A DNA stretch of 64,000 nt, taken from contig NZ_QNSB01000003.1 in NCBI RefSeq assembly GCF_003315415.1, forward strand, positions 124,001 through 188,000, in the 5' to 3' direction. The notes below the pieces were generated by a model. It searched no databases. It was not told where the DNA came from and worked only from the letters and a program-made list of their open reading frames with translations. Position numbers and translations under genes: made by a program. This DNA is from Brevibacterium sanguinis (GTDB lineage: Bacteria; Actinomycetota; Actinomycetes; Actinomycetales; Brevibacteriaceae). Shown here one piece after another: positions 20,597 through 30,377 of the stretch (position 1 is the first letter of the stretch; each line of letters begins with the position of its first letter).

Positions 20597-21676
20597 GTGA
20601 CTGCCGTATCTGTGCCCATGCCGACGATTCCGCGCAAGCGTCTGGATCCCGAGGACATCCGCAAGCCCCGGGATGCCGAGCAGAGAGTCCTCCTCGCCGC
20701 GCCGCGGGGCTACTGTGCCGGCGTCGATCGGGCCGTCATCGCCGTCGAGCGCGCGCTCGAGCACTACGGCGCGCCGATCTACGTGCGTAAGGAGATCGTC
20801 CACAACCGTCACGTGGTCGAGACGCTGTCCGAGCGCGGTGCCGTGTTCGTCGATGAGACCGACGAGGTCCCGCAGGGTGCGCGTGTCGTGTTCTCCGCGC
20901 ACGGAGTGTCCCCCGCCGTCCACGCCGAGGCGGCCGAGCGGGAGCTGTCGACGATCGACGCGACGTGCCCCCTGGTCACCAAGGTCCACCGCGAGGCCGT
21001 CCGTTTCGCTCGTGACGGCTACCGCATCCTGCTCGTCGGTCACGCCGGCCACGAGGAGGTCGAGGGGACGATGGGTGAGGCGCCCGAGCACATCACCCTG
21101 ATCCAGAACCCCGCAGAGGCGCGCACCGTCGAGGTCGACCCGGACGAGCCCCTCGTGTGGATCTCGCAGACGACTCTGAGCGTCGACGAGACCATGGAGA
21201 CGGTGAACATCCTGCGGGAGCGGTTCCCGCACCTGCAGGATCCGCCGAGCGACGACATCTGCTACGCCACTCAGAACCGGCAGGTGGCGGTGAAGAAGAT
21301 CGCCCCGGAGGCCGATCTGGTGCTCGTCGTCGGTTCCGCGAACTCCTCGAACTCGGTCCGCCTCGTCGAGGTCGCTCTCGAGCACGGCGCGAAGGCGGCC
21401 CATCGCATTGACTTCGCCCGTGAGGTCGACGAGGCCTGGTTCCACGACGTCGCCACCGTGGGCGTCACCTCGGGTGCCAGCGTTCCCGAGCCTCTGGTCC
21501 AGGATCTGCTCTCCCTCCTCGGCGACTACGGCTTCACCTCCGTCGAGGAGGTCGTCACGGCCGAGGAGGATCTCATGTTCTCGCTGCCCAGGGAGCTGCG
21601 CAAGGATCTCAAGGCCGCGGGCAAGAAGACGGCGAACAAGCCCGACGGCGCCGACCGGGATCACAGGATCATCTGA
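20597..21676 (+). CDS. ispH: 4-hydroxy-3-methylbut-2-enyl diphosphate reductase
   Basis: 359 aa from GTG 20597; ATG 20618 is an alternative. Last step of the MEP pathway, making IPP and DMAPP. Fe-S cysteines visible in [20 protein letters not shown] and CYATQNRQ; active-site SHGV-type motif FSAHGVSP and the [11 protein letters not shown] loop. TAGACT ends 7 nt before the GTG with no Shine-Dalgarno sequence, pointing to a leaderless message. The product feeds the (Z)-prenyl synthase at 12315 among others. Equivalent to Rv1110. Confidence 0.94.
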   Translation: MTAVSVPMPTIPRKRLDPEDIRKPRDAEQRVLLAAPRGYCAGVDRAVIAVERALEHYGAPIYVRKEIVHNRHVVETLSERGAVFVDETDEVPQGARVVFSAHGVSPAVHAEAAERELSTIDATCPLVTKVHREAVRFARDGYRILLVGHAGHEEVEGTMGEAPEHITLIQNPAEARTVEVDPDEPLVWISQTTLSVDETMETVNILRERFPHLQDPPSDDICYATQNRQVAVKKIAPEADLVLVVGSANSSNSVRLVEVALEHGAKAAHRIDFAREVDEAWFHDVATVGVTSGASVPEPLVQDLLSLLGDYGFTSVEEVVTAEEDLMFSLPRELRKDLKAAGKKTANKPDGADRDHRII

Positions 21677-21752
21677 TCCGGATCACCTGATCGGCGCGTG
21701 CGGGCTCCGTCGCTGGCCCGCGTCCCCGACCGACCGGTGCCGGCGAGCGCTC

Positions 21753-22796
21753 TCAGTCGGCGAGGGCCGCTGAGGCGTCGAACCGGAGAGTGGCGGCGAC
21801 TCCGTCGCTGATGTCGGCGTCGACGAGCCGCAGCTCGGCCGACGACCGGACGGCATCGGCGATGAGCCGTCCCTCATCGGCGGCGACGGTGTCGCGATTG
21901 AGCAGCAGGGTGTCGACCGCTCCGCGCTCCACCGCCTTCGCGACCTCGGTGCGTCCCTCGACGGCCAGCGCATGGGCCAGTCCCTGGGACAGGCTCTCCT
22001 CCGCCTCCTTCATGCGGTCTCGGCTGAGGTCGGAGGCCAACGACCTCAGTGCCACCTCGAGCGCCTCCTCGGCGGCCTCATCGACGATCCCGCCCTCGGT
22101 CACCTCATGGACGATCTCGTTGACCCGGGCCGAGAACTCGGCCTTGACGGCCGTGCGCCCCTGCACCTCGCCGGCGATGACGACGGCGTCGGGGGAGCGT
22201 CGGGTCACGAGGTCGTCGACGAAGTCGGCGACGTCACGGGCATTGTCCTTGATGATCTCATCGGCGCGCCGCCGGATCTGGTTGTGGGACAGCGCCTGGC
22301 CGCGAGGCTTGTGGATGCTCTCGTCCTCGTCGCCGGAGATCTGCGTCTCCGCTGACTGGGAGGTGACGTGCTCCTCGCCGATCGTCAGCTCACGGATGAC
22401 CGCGCCCGTCTGATCGGCGACGACGAGCACGACGTCGACGAGGCGGTTCTTCTCGCGCAGGTACGTCCCGAGTTCGGGGACCTCGGAATGATGGGCCGAG
22501 TCACCGGTACCCAGGGCGGCATCCCAGTGCTCGTCGAGCAGGACCCCCGAGGCGTTGGCGACGATGATGCGTCCGTCGGTGTGCGCCTCGGTGCGGGTGT
22601 CGTCGTCGAGGAGGACGCCGTCGATCGCGGAGAGGAGATCGTCTTCCGCTCCCTGTTCCTTGAGGTCGTCGCGCAGCTCCTCCCATCGCAGGCGCAGCTG
22701 CTGCCCGGCGTCGGCCGAGGGGGAGCGGCTCTCGAGGTAGACGGTCGCGAAAGGGCCCTGGGCGTCGAAGGTCGGTCGCAGTTCATCGAGCTTCAT
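21753..22796 (-). CDS. baeRF family (Rv2629-like) peptide-release-factor-related protein
   Basis: 347 aa from ATG 22796 with AGGAG upstream. The order of segments (FATVYLESRSPS at the start, VLVVADQTGAVIRELTIGE in the middle, ADFVDDLVTRRSPDAVVIAGEVQGR, and a C-terminal eL30-like AVERGAVDTLLLNRD) is that of bacterial archaeo-eukaryotic release-factor domain proteins such as Rv2629, a dormancy-associated gene. No GGQ loop is seen. A role in ribosome rescue or hibernation is inferred only from the family. Convergent with ispH. Confidence 0.7.
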   Translation of the reverse strand: MKLDELRPTFDAQGPFATVYLESRSPSADAGQQLRLRWEELRDDLKEQGAEDDLLSAIDGVLLDDDTRTEAHTDGRIIVANASGVLLDEHWDAALGTGDSAHHSEVPELGTYLREKNRLVDVVLVVADQTGAVIRELTIGEEHVTSQSAETQISGDEDESIHKPRGQALSHNQIRRRADEIIKDNARDVADFVDDLVTRRSPDAVVIAGEVQGRTAVKAEFSARVNEIVHEVTEGGIVDEAAEEALEVALRSLASDLSRDRMKEAEESLSQGLAHALAVEGRTEVAKAVERGAVDTLLLNRDTVAADEGRLIADAVRSSAELRLVDADISDGVAATLRFDASAALAD

Positions 22797-22965
22797 GGTC
22801 GTTCTCCTCGTCTCTCGCGGTGCGAAGCCGTGCGGGCTCCGCCGGGACCTGACTGGGTCCCACCAGACTGGCATCGCGGCTTGACGTTGTAAACGACTGC
22901 CCGTGAATCACACAGTTGGCGCTGGGGGGGCCGGAGGTCCGGACGATCGACGGGGAGCCCGGGCC

Positions 22966-23814
22966 TCAGCCGGTGCGCTTCGCTGTCGACTCCTTCTTCC
23001 CGTCGGACCTGCCCTTCTTCTCGGATCGGGTGCGTTCGACGGACTTCCGCAGCGCCTCCATGAGGTCGACGACGTCGCCGCCGGAGTCCTCGTCCTCCTC
23101 GGACTCGTCGGGGAACGTCTCCTCGAGATCCAGAGTCTCTCCCTTCTCGATCTTCGCGTCGATGAGCTTGCGCAGTTCGACCTGGTAGTCGTCGGTGAAC
23201 TCCTCGGGGGTGAAGTCCTCGGAATAGCTCTCGACGAGCTTGGCCGACATCTTCAGCTCCTTGTCCGAGATCTTCGCGCGGGAGTTGACTCCCTTGAAGT
23301 CGACGTCACGGATCTCGTCGGCCCATCTCAGGGTCTGGATCATGAGCACCTTGCCGCACACGCGGAGGATCGCCAGGCGAGTGCGGGTGCGGAGGGTGAT
23401 CTTGACGATCGCGGTCCTCTCCGTGTCCTCGAGGGTCTGACGCAGCAGCAGGTAGGCCTTGGGGGTCTTCGACGTGGGTTCGAGGAAGTACGACTTCTCC
23501 AACATGATCGGGTCGATCTGGTCGTTGGGGACGAACTGGAGCACGTCGATGTCGTCGCTCTTGTCCGCCGGCAGCGCCTCCAGGTCGTCCTTCGTGATGA
23601 TGACCCGGTGGTCGCCGTCGTCATAGGCCTTGACGATGTCGTCGTACTCGACGATCTTCCCGCACTCCTCGCATCGTCGTTGGTAGCGGATGCGCCCACC
23701 GTCCTTCTCGTGGACCTGATGCATGTCGACATCGTGGTCCTCGGTGGCCGAGTACAGCTTGACGGGCACATTGACGAGCCCGAAGGCGATGGATCCTGTC
23801 CAGATGGCTCTCAT
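22966..23814 (-). CDS. ku: Non-homologous end-joining protein Ku
   Basis: 282 aa. Prokaryotic Ku homodimer that rings double-strand DNA ends and recruits LigD. Ku core: MRAIWTGSIAFGLVNVPVKLY at the start, GGRIRYQRRCEECGKIV, KSYFLEPTSKTPKAYLLLRQ and YQVELRKLIDAKIEKGE. A basic Lys/Arg tail (last 25 residues) resembles the C-terminal extension that helps threading on DNA. Divergent from ligD, separated by 113 nt. Confidence 0.95.
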   Translation of the reverse strand: MRAIWTGSIAFGLVNVPVKLYSATEDHDVDMHQVHEKDGGRIRYQRRCEECGKIVEYDDIVKAYDDGDHRVIITKDDLEALPADKSDDIDVLQFVPNDQIDPIMLEKSYFLEPTSKTPKAYLLLRQTLEDTERTAIVKITLRTRTRLAILRVCGKVLMIQTLRWADEIRDVDFKGVNSRAKISDKELKMSAKLVESYSEDFTPEEFTDDYQVELRKLIDAKIEKGETLDLEETFPDESEEDEDSGGDVVDLMEALRKSVERTRSEKKGRSDGKKESTAKRTG

Positions 23815-23927
23815 CGTTCCATTCAAACCGAGGCCAACACCTTTGCCAACCCCTGCCGAGGACTCGGCAATTGCACCCACTCGACCTGCCGGAAGTCGGG
23901 TAACGTGCTGGACACAGGAGGTGCGAC

Positions 23928-26444
23928 ATGCCACGCGATGAGCAGAGGATCTCCGTCGACGGCCATCGTCTGACGCTGAAGAACCTCGACAAGGTCTACT
24001 ACCCGCAGACGGGAACGACGAAGGGCGAGGTCCTCGACTACTACGCGAGGATCGCTCCGCATCTCATCCGACATGCCCGGGACCGGATCGCCACCCGCAA
24101 GCGCTGGGTCGACGGAGTCGGGACGCCTGAGGATCCCGGCAGCGTGTTCTTCGAGAAGGATCTGCCCGACTCCGCACCCTCCTGGATCACTTCCCGCGCC
24201 ATCAGGCATTCGACGGGATCGAAGAGGTATCCGCTGGTCCAGGACCGCGCGACCCTGACCTATCTGGCCCAGATGGCGTCCTTGGAGATCCACGTACCCC
24301 AATGGCGCGTCGGTCCCGGCAGGTCGGATCCGGGAACGATCTCGTCGGAGGACAGGCATCCCGATCGAATGGTGCTCGACCTCGATCCCGGGCCGGGACG
24401 GGAACTGGCCGACTGCATCGAGGTGGCGCAGCTGGTCCGGGAACTGCTCGAGGGCATGGGCCTCGAGGCCTATCCGGTGACGAGCGGATCGAAGGGGATC
24501 CACCTCTATGCGCCGCTCGACGGCTCCGCGAGCTGCCAGCAGATCTCCGACGTCGCCCATGAGCTTGCGCGCAGCCTCGAGGCCGATCACAAGGACCTCA
24601 TCGTCTCGGCGATGAAGAAGACGCTGCGCGAGAACAAGGTGCTCATCGACTGGTCCCAGAACTCGGCGGCGAAGACGACGGTCGCCCCCTACTCATTGCG
24701 GGGACGGTTCACCCCGACGGTCGCCGCGCCGCGGTCGTGGGACGAGTTCGACGACCCGGGCAGCGTCGAGCATCTGCGCTTCGAGGAGGTGCTCGACCGC
24801 GTCGACGAGTTCGGCGACCTGCTCGAACCGCTGTCGGCGTCCGCCGGTGAGTCCGATGCCGGCACCCTCGACGCGCCGCGTGACCGGCTCGAGGTCTATC
24901 GGTCGAAGCGGGATCCCAAGCGTACGAGTGAGCCGATCCCCGATCGGCACGGCACCAGCGGGGACGAACTCTCCTTCGTCATCCAGGAGCACCATGCGCG
25001 CCGTCTGCACTGGGACTTCCGCCTCGAGCATGACGGGGTGCTCGTCTCCTGGGCGCTGCCGAAAGGGCCGCCGACGGACCCTGACCGCAACCACCTCGCC
25101 GTGCAGACCGAGGACCACCCGCTCGAGTACGGCACGTTCGAGGGCACGATCCCCAAGGGGGAGTACGGGGCCGGAGAGGTGACGATCTGGGACTCGGGCA
25201 CCTACGAGCTCGAGAAGTGGCGGGAGGGCAGGGAGGTCATCGCCACGCTGCACGGACGCGAGGACGGGGGACTGGGCGGGGTCCGGAAGTTCGCGCTGTT
25301 CAACACCGGCGAACATGGACCCAACAGCGAACCGGAGAAGAACTGGCTCATCCACCTGACGAAGGACTCTCCCGCCCCGGAGGGGGACTCCGCTGCGGCC
25401 GTGGGGGACGACGATTCCGTCGCGGCCGCGGACGGCGAGGCGAGCGAGACCGCGGCCGAGCCCGGGACTGTCGAACCAGCCGACATCAGCCCGATGCTCG
25501 CGAGCCTCGGTGAGGTCGACCCTGTGCGGCGCGACGCGGACGACTGGGCGTTCGAGATGAAATGGGACGGGATCCGGGCCATCGCCACAGTGCGGGCGAG
25601 CACTTCGACCACGCCGGGGTCGGTCGCGCTGGCGAGTCGCAACGGCCATGACCTCACGGTTGCATATCCGGAACTGGGAGAGCTGGCCGACTGCGCGGAC
25701 GTCGACTGCGTCCTCGACGGCGAGATCGTGGCGCTCGGAACGGGGAGCAGACCCGACTTCAGCAGGTTGCAGCGCCGGATGGGACTGACGGATGAGCGGG
25801 ACATCGAGAGGGAGCGCCACCGCACCCCGGTGCACCTCATGGCCTTCGACGTGCTGCGTGCCGACGGTGATTCGCTCCTGCGCACCCCCTACTGCGACCG
25901 GCGTGAGCGATTGAGGGAGATCGTCACCGAGGGCGAGAGCATCCATGTGCCCATCGCCTTCACCGGCACCGTCGACGAGGCGATGGATGCCAGCCGTGAG
26001 CTGGGTCTCGAAGGGGTGATGGCGAAGAAGATCGACAGCGTCTACCTGCCGGGCCGTCGCACCCGCACCTGGCTCAAACTCAAGCACTCGACGACCAGGG
26101 ACGTCATCATCGTCGGCTGGAGAACCGGGACGGGAGAACGTTCCGACACGTTCGCCTCCCTGCTCATGGCCGCGCACGGCAAGGATGGCCTCGAGTACCT
26201 CGGCCGGGTCGGGACGGGCTTCGACGAACGGCAGCTGAGATCGCTGCGCAAGCTGCTGCAGTCCCATTCCCGCAAGACGGCCCCGCTCGACGTCCCCGCC
26301 GCCGAGGCGCGAGATGCCCATTGGGTGCGGCCGGTTGTCGTGGGCGAGGTGAGGTACGGGGGCCTGACCGGTGGCGGGCGTCTCCGGCACCCCGTATGGC
26401 GCGGTCTCCGGGACGACATCGACCCGCAGGACGTGACCCTCTGA
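23928..26444 (+). CDS. ligD: Multifunctional ATP-dependent DNA ligase LigD (Pol-PE-Lig)
   Basis: 838 aa with all three NHEJ modules in the mycobacterial order. The primase-like polymerase spans about 1-300 with metal residues in DLDPGPG at 151. The 3'-phosphoesterase begins near 348 (FVIQEHHARRLHWDFRLEHD). The ligase has nucleotidyl-lysine K545 in EMKWDGIR and its C-terminal OB fold ends near PVVVGEVRYGGLT. A Ser/Ala/Asp-rich linker (480-520) joins PE and Lig. Start has AGGAGG 6 nt upstream. Works with Ku next door. Confidence 0.96.
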   Translation: MPRDEQRISVDGHRLTLKNLDKVYYPQTGTTKGEVLDYYARIAPHLIRHARDRIATRKRWVDGVGTPEDPGSVFFEKDLPDSAPSWITSRAIRHSTGSKRYPLVQDRATLTYLAQMASLEIHVPQWRVGPGRSDPGTISSEDRHPDRMVLDLDPGPGRELADCIEVAQLVRELLEGMGLEAYPVTSGSKGIHLYAPLDGSASCQQISDVAHELARSLEADHKDLIVSAMKKTLRENKVLIDWSQNSAAKTTVAPYSLRGRFTPTVAAPRSWDEFDDPGSVEHLRFEEVLDRVDEFGDLLEPLSASAGESDAGTLDAPRDRLEVYRSKRDPKRTSEPIPDRHGTSGDELSFVIQEHHARRLHWDFRLEHDGVLVSWALPKGPPTDPDRNHLAVQTEDHPLEYGTFEGTIPKGEYGAGEVTIWDSGTYELEKWREGREVIATLHGREDGGLGGVRKFALFNTGEHGPNSEPEKNWLIHLTKDSPAPEGDSAAAVGDDDSVAAADGEASETAAEPGTVEPADISPMLASLGEVDPVRRDADDWAFEMKWDGIRAIATVRASTSTTPGSVALASRNGHDLTVAYPELGELADCADVDCVLDGEIVALGTGSRPDFSRLQRRMGLTDERDIERERHRTPVHLMAFDVLRADGDSLLRTPYCDRRERLREIVTEGESIHVPIAFTGTVDEAMDASRELGLEGVMAKKIDSVYLPGRRTRTWLKLKHSTTRDVIIVGWRTGTGERSDTFASLLMAAHGKDGLEYLGRVGTGFDERQLRSLRKLLQSHSRKTAPLDVPAAEARDAHWVRPVVVGEVRYGGLTGGGRLRHPVWRGLRDDIDPQDVTL

Positions 26445-26519
26445 CGTACAAGGGGCCTTTGCGCTGTCGGTGATATCGAGAGGCCCGATCACAGGCCCCC
26501 ACCGGGCCCTGTCCAGGCG

Positions 26520-26531
26520 TAGACTTCCCAC
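26520..26531 (+). promoter_or_regulatory. -10 box for leaderless CinA-type gene
   Basis: TAGACT (26520-26525), then 6 nt, then GTG 26532. No ribosome binding site is visible. Confidence 0.5.
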
Positions 26532-27062
26532 GTGACCAGCAATTCAGAGAAACTCGAGGAACGGGCCGCGCAGACAGCCGCCCGCCTGTCCGAACTGTGC
26601 ATCGAATCAGGTCTGCGGGCGGCGGTGGCCGAATCGCTCACCGGTGGGAAGATCGCCGGCCAGTTCGCCGCCGCACCTGATTCAGGGACGTGGTTCGCCG
26701 GGGGAGTCGTGGCTTATTCGAGCGACGTCAAGCATACTCTTCTCGAGGTGCCCGCCGGCCCCGTCATCTCCCAGCAGGCGGTGGAGACGATGGTCCGTTC
26801 GGTCGCGCGCATCATGGGAGCCGACGTCGCAGTCGCAGCCTCGGGTTCAGGCGGTCCCGAGGAGCAGGAGGGTCAGGAGCCGGGGACCACGTGGATCGCG
26901 GTGCTCGTCGGCGATGAGGTCTGCTCCGAGATCCATCATTTCGACGGTGAGCCGATCGACATCCTCGCCCAGACCGAGGACCGAGCGCTAACCCTGGTGA
27001 CGACCACGCTCGAGAAGCATCTGCATCGAGGAGACGACGAGGACGACTCCGACAACGGCTGA
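26532..27062 (+). CDS. CinA C-terminal domain protein (nicotinamide-nucleotide amidase family)
   Basis: 176 aa. Only the amidohydrolase domain of CinA is present, as in E. coli PncC. It shows VAESLTGGKIAGQFAAAPDSGTWFAGGVVAYSSDVKHTLL-type wording near residues 30-75 with the catalytic Ser/Lys region, and VAASGSGGPE near residue 100. The family deamidates NMN to nicotinate mononucleotide in NAD recycling. In the usual PncC sequence the second motif reads G(I/T)AGP; here it is GSGGP, a mild departure. The tail is acidic. Confidence 0.8.
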   Translation: MTSNSEKLEERAAQTAARLSELCIESGLRAAVAESLTGGKIAGQFAAAPDSGTWFAGGVVAYSSDVKHTLLEVPAGPVISQQAVETMVRSVARIMGADVAVAASGSGGPEEQEGQEPGTTWIAVLVGDEVCSEIHHFDGEPIDILAQTEDRALTLVTTTLEKHLHRGDDEDDSDNG

Positions 27063-27113
27063 GCACATCCAGCCACTGCAGGGGATGACGATGCTGACAA
27101 ATGCGTCAGGAGC

Positions 27114-28268
27114 TCACGCGGAGCCCCGTTCCTGCACGGTGTCGAATCCGGGGAGATGGGGCTTCGACAGTTCCGCGGCGCTCAGGTGGCGGCTGCGCGA
27201 GTCGAGCTCGGCGACGGTGTCGAGTTCGGTGTCGACGATCCCGGTCGACGGGAACTTTCGGGCCGTGACGAGGAACCGGGTCTCCAGTGAGGACACGAAC
27301 CGGTTGTAGTCCTCGACGGAGCGGTCAAGACTCGTCCCCATCCGGCTGACGTGGGTCACGAGCGTGCCGATGCGCTCGTAGAGTTCTGTCCCGAGTCTGA
27401 GCACCTCGGCGGCCGATGTGCTCATGTCGGCCTGCCGCCAGTTGAGCGCGACGGTCTTGAGCAGCACGAGGAGAGTTGCCGGCGACGCGAGGACGACGCC
27501 TTTGCCCAGGGCATGGTCGATCATCTTCGGGTAGGTGGCGGCCGCCGCCGAGAGCAGCCCGTCGGTCGGCACGAAGCACACGACGAAGTCCGGGGTCGTG
27601 TCGAAGGACCGCCAGTACTCCTTGGATGCCAGGGAGTCCACATGGCGCAGCAGCGCCTTGGCGTGATCGTCGTTCGTCGAGTCCGACTCCGTCATCCGGG
27701 CCGACAGAGGGGTCTTGGCGTCGATGATGATCGTGCCGCCGCCCGGGAGATGGACGATCATGTCCGGACGGTGGCGCACCCCGTCGCGCATCGCGGTCAC
27801 CTGCGTGTCGAAGTCGACGTGGGGCAGCAGGCCTGCGTATTCGACGATGCGTTTGAGCTGGACCTCTCCCCAGTCTCCCCGCTGCGTCGTCGAGTTCAGG
27901 GCGTTGGCAAGCGATCCCGTCGATTCCTGCAGCCGGAGATTCTGCTGGCTGAGATGGCTGATCTGGGCATTGAGGCGAGTGATCTGCTCGATCTGGGTGC
28001 GATCCTGTGCCTGGATGTTCTCGTGGAGGTGCCTGACGCTGGCGGCCAGGGGCCCGATCGCGGCGGTGATCTCACCGGCCATCTGGGCATCGGCTTCCAG
28101 GTCCTCCGTGCGCGCGGACAGGAGCTGAGCCTTCGTCTCGGCGCGGGTGAGGCGTTCGAGGTAGCGGGAACGGGTGAGCGCGCGCCCGAGAAGAAACCCG
28201 AGCACAGTGCTGAGCAGGATGGCCACGACGAAGGCCGTGATGACTCCGGAGGCGGGGAAAGCGTTCAT
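27114..28268 (-). CDS. rmuC: DNA recombination protein RmuC
   Basis: 384 aa from ATG 28268. An N-terminal membrane span (VITAFVVAILLSTVLGFLLG) is followed by a coiled coil of about 120 residues and the RmuC nuclease-like domain. That domain has GDWGEVQLKRIVEYAGL, RPDMIVHLPGGGTIIIDAKTPL and FVVCFVPTDGLLSAA. RmuC limits inversions at short inverted repeats in E. coli; its nuclease activity is predicted. Divergent from ychF with 73 nt between starts. Confidence 0.9.
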   Translation of the reverse strand: MNAFPASGVITAFVVAILLSTVLGFLLGRALTRSRYLERLTRAETKAQLLSARTEDLEADAQMAGEITAAIGPLAASVRHLHENIQAQDRTQIEQITRLNAQISHLSQQNLRLQESTGSLANALNSTTQRGDWGEVQLKRIVEYAGLLPHVDFDTQVTAMRDGVRHRPDMIVHLPGGGTIIIDAKTPLSARMTESDSTNDDHAKALLRHVDSLASKEYWRSFDTTPDFVVCFVPTDGLLSAAAATYPKMIDHALGKGVVLASPATLLVLLKTVALNWRQADMSTSAAEVLRLGTELYERIGTLVTHVSRMGTSLDRSVEDYNRFVSSLETRFLVTARKFPSTGIVDTELDTVAELDSRSRHLSAAELSKPHLPGFDTVQERGSA

Positions 28269-28341
28269 GGGTCCACAGTGACAGACCGCACGGACACGAC
28301 GTTTCGACCCGCGCCTCGGCGCCGGGATAGACTTGACTACC

Positions 28342-29427
28342 GTGGCTCTAACTATCGGAATCGTGGGACTGCCCAACGTCGGCAAGTCGACCATGTTCAA
28401 TGCACTGACCAAGAATCAAGTTCTCGCGGCGAACTACCCGTTCGCCACCATCGAACCGAATGTCGGCGTCGTGCCGCTGCCGGACCCGCGGCTGACGCGA
28501 TTGGCGGAGATCTTCGGGTCGGAGCGGATCATCAATGCCACGGTCGACTTCGTCGACATCGCGGGGATCGTCCGCGGAGCCTCGGAAGGCGAAGGTCTGG
28601 GCAATCAGTTCCTCGCCAACATCCGTGAGGCCGACGCGATCTGCCAGGTCATCCGCGGCTTCGTCGACGACGACGTGGTCCATGTCGAGGGCAAGATCAA
28701 CCCCGCCGACGACATCGACACGATCAACACCGAGCTCATCCTCGCCGACCTCCAGACCCTGGAGAAGGCGCGCCCGCGAATCGAGAAGGATGTGCGCGGC
28801 AAGCGGGCGCCAGCCGAACTGCTCACCGCCATGGATGCCGCGACCGCGATCCTCGAGGACGGTCGGACTCTCTACCAGGCGATGCAAGCCGACGGTTTCG
28901 ACGCCGAGCCGCTGCGTGAGCTGCAGCTGATGACGACGAAGCCGTTCCTCTACGTATTCAACGTCGATGACGACGTGCTTGCCGATGAGGCGAAGAAAGC
29001 CGAGATGCGGGCCCTAGTGGCGCCGGTCGAGGCGATCTTCCTCGACGCGAAGTTCGAGTCCGAGCTCGCCGAGCTCGACGAGGAGGAGGCTCGGGAGATG
29101 CTCGAGTCGACCGGTCAGGAGGAGGCCGGCCTCGATCAGCTGGCCCGGGTCGGCTTTGACACCCTCGGTCTGCAGACCTACCTCACGGCCGGCCCCAAGG
29201 AGTCCCGAGCGTGGACGATCCCCAAGGGCGCGACGGCCCCTGAGGCGGCCGGAGTCATCCACACCGACTTCCAGAAGGGCTTCATCAAGGCCGAGGTCGT
29301 CTCCTTCGCCGATCTCGACGAGCACGGATCGATGGCCGATGCGAAGGCCGCCGGCAAGGTCCGCATGGAGGGCAAGGACTACGTCATGGTCGACGGGGAC
29401 GTGGTGGAGTTCCGTTTTTCGAACTGA
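28342..29427 (+). CDS. ychF: YchF/Ola1 family ATPase, with an altered C-terminus
   Basis: 361 aa from GTG 28342, 8 nt after TAGACT (28328-28333). Obg-family P-loop protein: GLPNVGKSTMFNALTKNQV (Walker A), DFVDIAGIVRGASEGEGLGNQFL (switch II), a coiled coil and the TGS domain. YchF prefers ATP over GTP and binds ribosomes. Ends GDVVEFRFSN, whereas the family end GDVVEFRFNV is found at 32355-32390 without its gene. The last codons therefore appear to have been replaced by an insertion. Confidence 0.95.
   Translation: MALTIGIVGLPNVGKSTMFNALTKNQVLAANYPFATIEPNVGVVPLPDPRLTRLAEIFGSERIINATVDFVDIAGIVRGASEGEGLGNQFLANIREADAICQVIRGFVDDDVVHVEGKINPADDIDTINTELILADLQTLEKARPRIEKDVRGKRAPAELLTAMDAATAILEDGRTLYQAMQADGFDAEPLRELQLMTTKPFLYVFNVDDDVLADEAKKAEMRALVAPVEAIFLDAKFESELAELDEEEAREMLESTGQEEAGLDQLARVGFDTLGLQTYLTAGPKESRAWTIPKGATAPEAAGVIHTDFQKGFIKAEVVSFADLDEHGSMADAKAAGKVRMEGKDYVMVDGDVVEFRFSN
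29398..29414 (+). repeat. ychF-tail repeat, copy 1 (putative attachment site)
   Basis: GACGTGGTGGAGTTCCG inside the 3' end of ychF. It is identical over 17 bp to copy 3 at 32361, and the similarity continues with y-TTT. It codes for the D-V-V-E-F-R part of the YchF C-terminus. Confidence 0.8.
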
Positions 29428-29506
29428 ACCTTGGGCTCGCGCCTTTCGCTTCTCCCGCATTCGCGCGAGCATTGAATACTCGCTGAGCACTCATTAGTCT
29501 CATCGC

Positions 29507-30331
29507 ATGAACGAACGTACAGATCGACGGGGCCAGCTGGATCTCACGCAGACTGACGCCGCGCGCAAGGCGGGCGTGAGCCTAGCGACTTGGCGTCGCT
29601 GGGAGGATAATCCCGAGTCCGTCAGCGCGAAGACGCGCAACGCCTGCGAGGGAGTGCTGGAACGGGGATCCGATTTCGAGCGCGCACTCGCCAAATCTGC
29701 TGAAGCATTTACCGCGGCCTGGTCGAACTCGCCCCGATTGACACCGCGACAGGCGTATGCCATCGCTCTTGAGCTTGACGGCTGGGTTGATATGCACATC
29801 GCTGAGTGGCTCCGCGAGCCGAGCGAACCGCTCCATGAGATCCCGCCCTTCTCTGATTTCGACCTCCGAGTCATGATGCTCGTGGGCGAGAACCGTGCTT
29901 GGGCGGAAGCGGTCCGGCAACGCTGCCGGGCGATCTCAAATGAAATCGAGGCCGGGATACTTCCCTTCGACCGTCCAGGACCTCTCATCGACGAGGTGCT
30001 GATCGGCGCAGCGCTCGACGGTGCGCGAGCCTCATTGGAGGACATGCCTGAACTCTTCGAGCTGATTCCGCCGCGTCACGCCGCCCATGTCGGCGATGAC
30101 GATGACGATGACGACGAGGAGTATTCGATTGGAGATGATGACTGGGAGTCCGTCTCCGATGGGTTCGATGACGAATGCCAGTGGGATGAATGGGAAGTGC
30201 CTATCCGGCATGATCACCCGCTGCTCCCCGCGATTCTTGCTGAACGGCACCCGTACCGTTGGTTCGACGCAGTCGAGCCGTCCGGTGCTGGCTATCTCCA
30301 GCGATTGTCGGGTCTGCTCGTCGATGACTGA
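29507..30331 (+). CDS. HTH-domain protein of unknown function with acidic stretch
   Basis: 274 aa. Residues 10-45 look like a Cro/XRE or MerR-type helix-turn-helix (LTQTDAARKAGVSLATWRRWED). The middle (45-185) is helical with conserved-looking Trp residues, and residues about 193-225 are very acidic (runs of Asp, then DDDWESVSDGFDDE). The C-terminus is ordered (PLLPAILAERHPYRWFD). I do not recognise the family. It is the only gene of the first cargo block between ychF-tail copies 1 and 2, and its composition is less GC-rich than ychF. It may be a regulator carried by a mobile element (inference). Confidence 0.6.
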   Translation: MNERTDRRGQLDLTQTDAARKAGVSLATWRRWEDNPESVSAKTRNACEGVLERGSDFERALAKSAEAFTAAWSNSPRLTPRQAYAIALELDGWVDMHIAEWLREPSEPLHEIPPFSDFDLRVMMLVGENRAWAEAVRQRCRAISNEIEAGILPFDRPGPLIDEVLIGAALDGARASLEDMPELFELIPPRHAAHVGDDDDDDDEEYSIGDDDWESVSDGFDDECQWDEWEVPIRHDHPLLPAILAERHPYRWFDAVEPSGAGYLQRLSGLLVDD

Positions 30332-30358
30332 GCGTGCGCAGAGGTTGGTATCTGCGGC

Positions 30359-30377
30359 GACGTGGTGGAATATCGCC
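30359..30377 (+). repeat. ychF-tail repeat, copy 2 (degenerate)
   Basis: Begins with an exact GACGTGGTGGA and matches copy 3 at 15 of 19 positions. In frame it reads G-D-V-V-E-Y-R-L-A-V then TGA, a plausible alternative YchF C-terminus, although no ychF lies upstream of it. Confidence 0.7.

Noticed and set aside
26491-26513. Possible terminator after ligD (ACAGGCCC...GGGCCCTGT)
   Set aside because: The stem needs a bulge and it overlaps the -35 region of the next gene; too weak to call.
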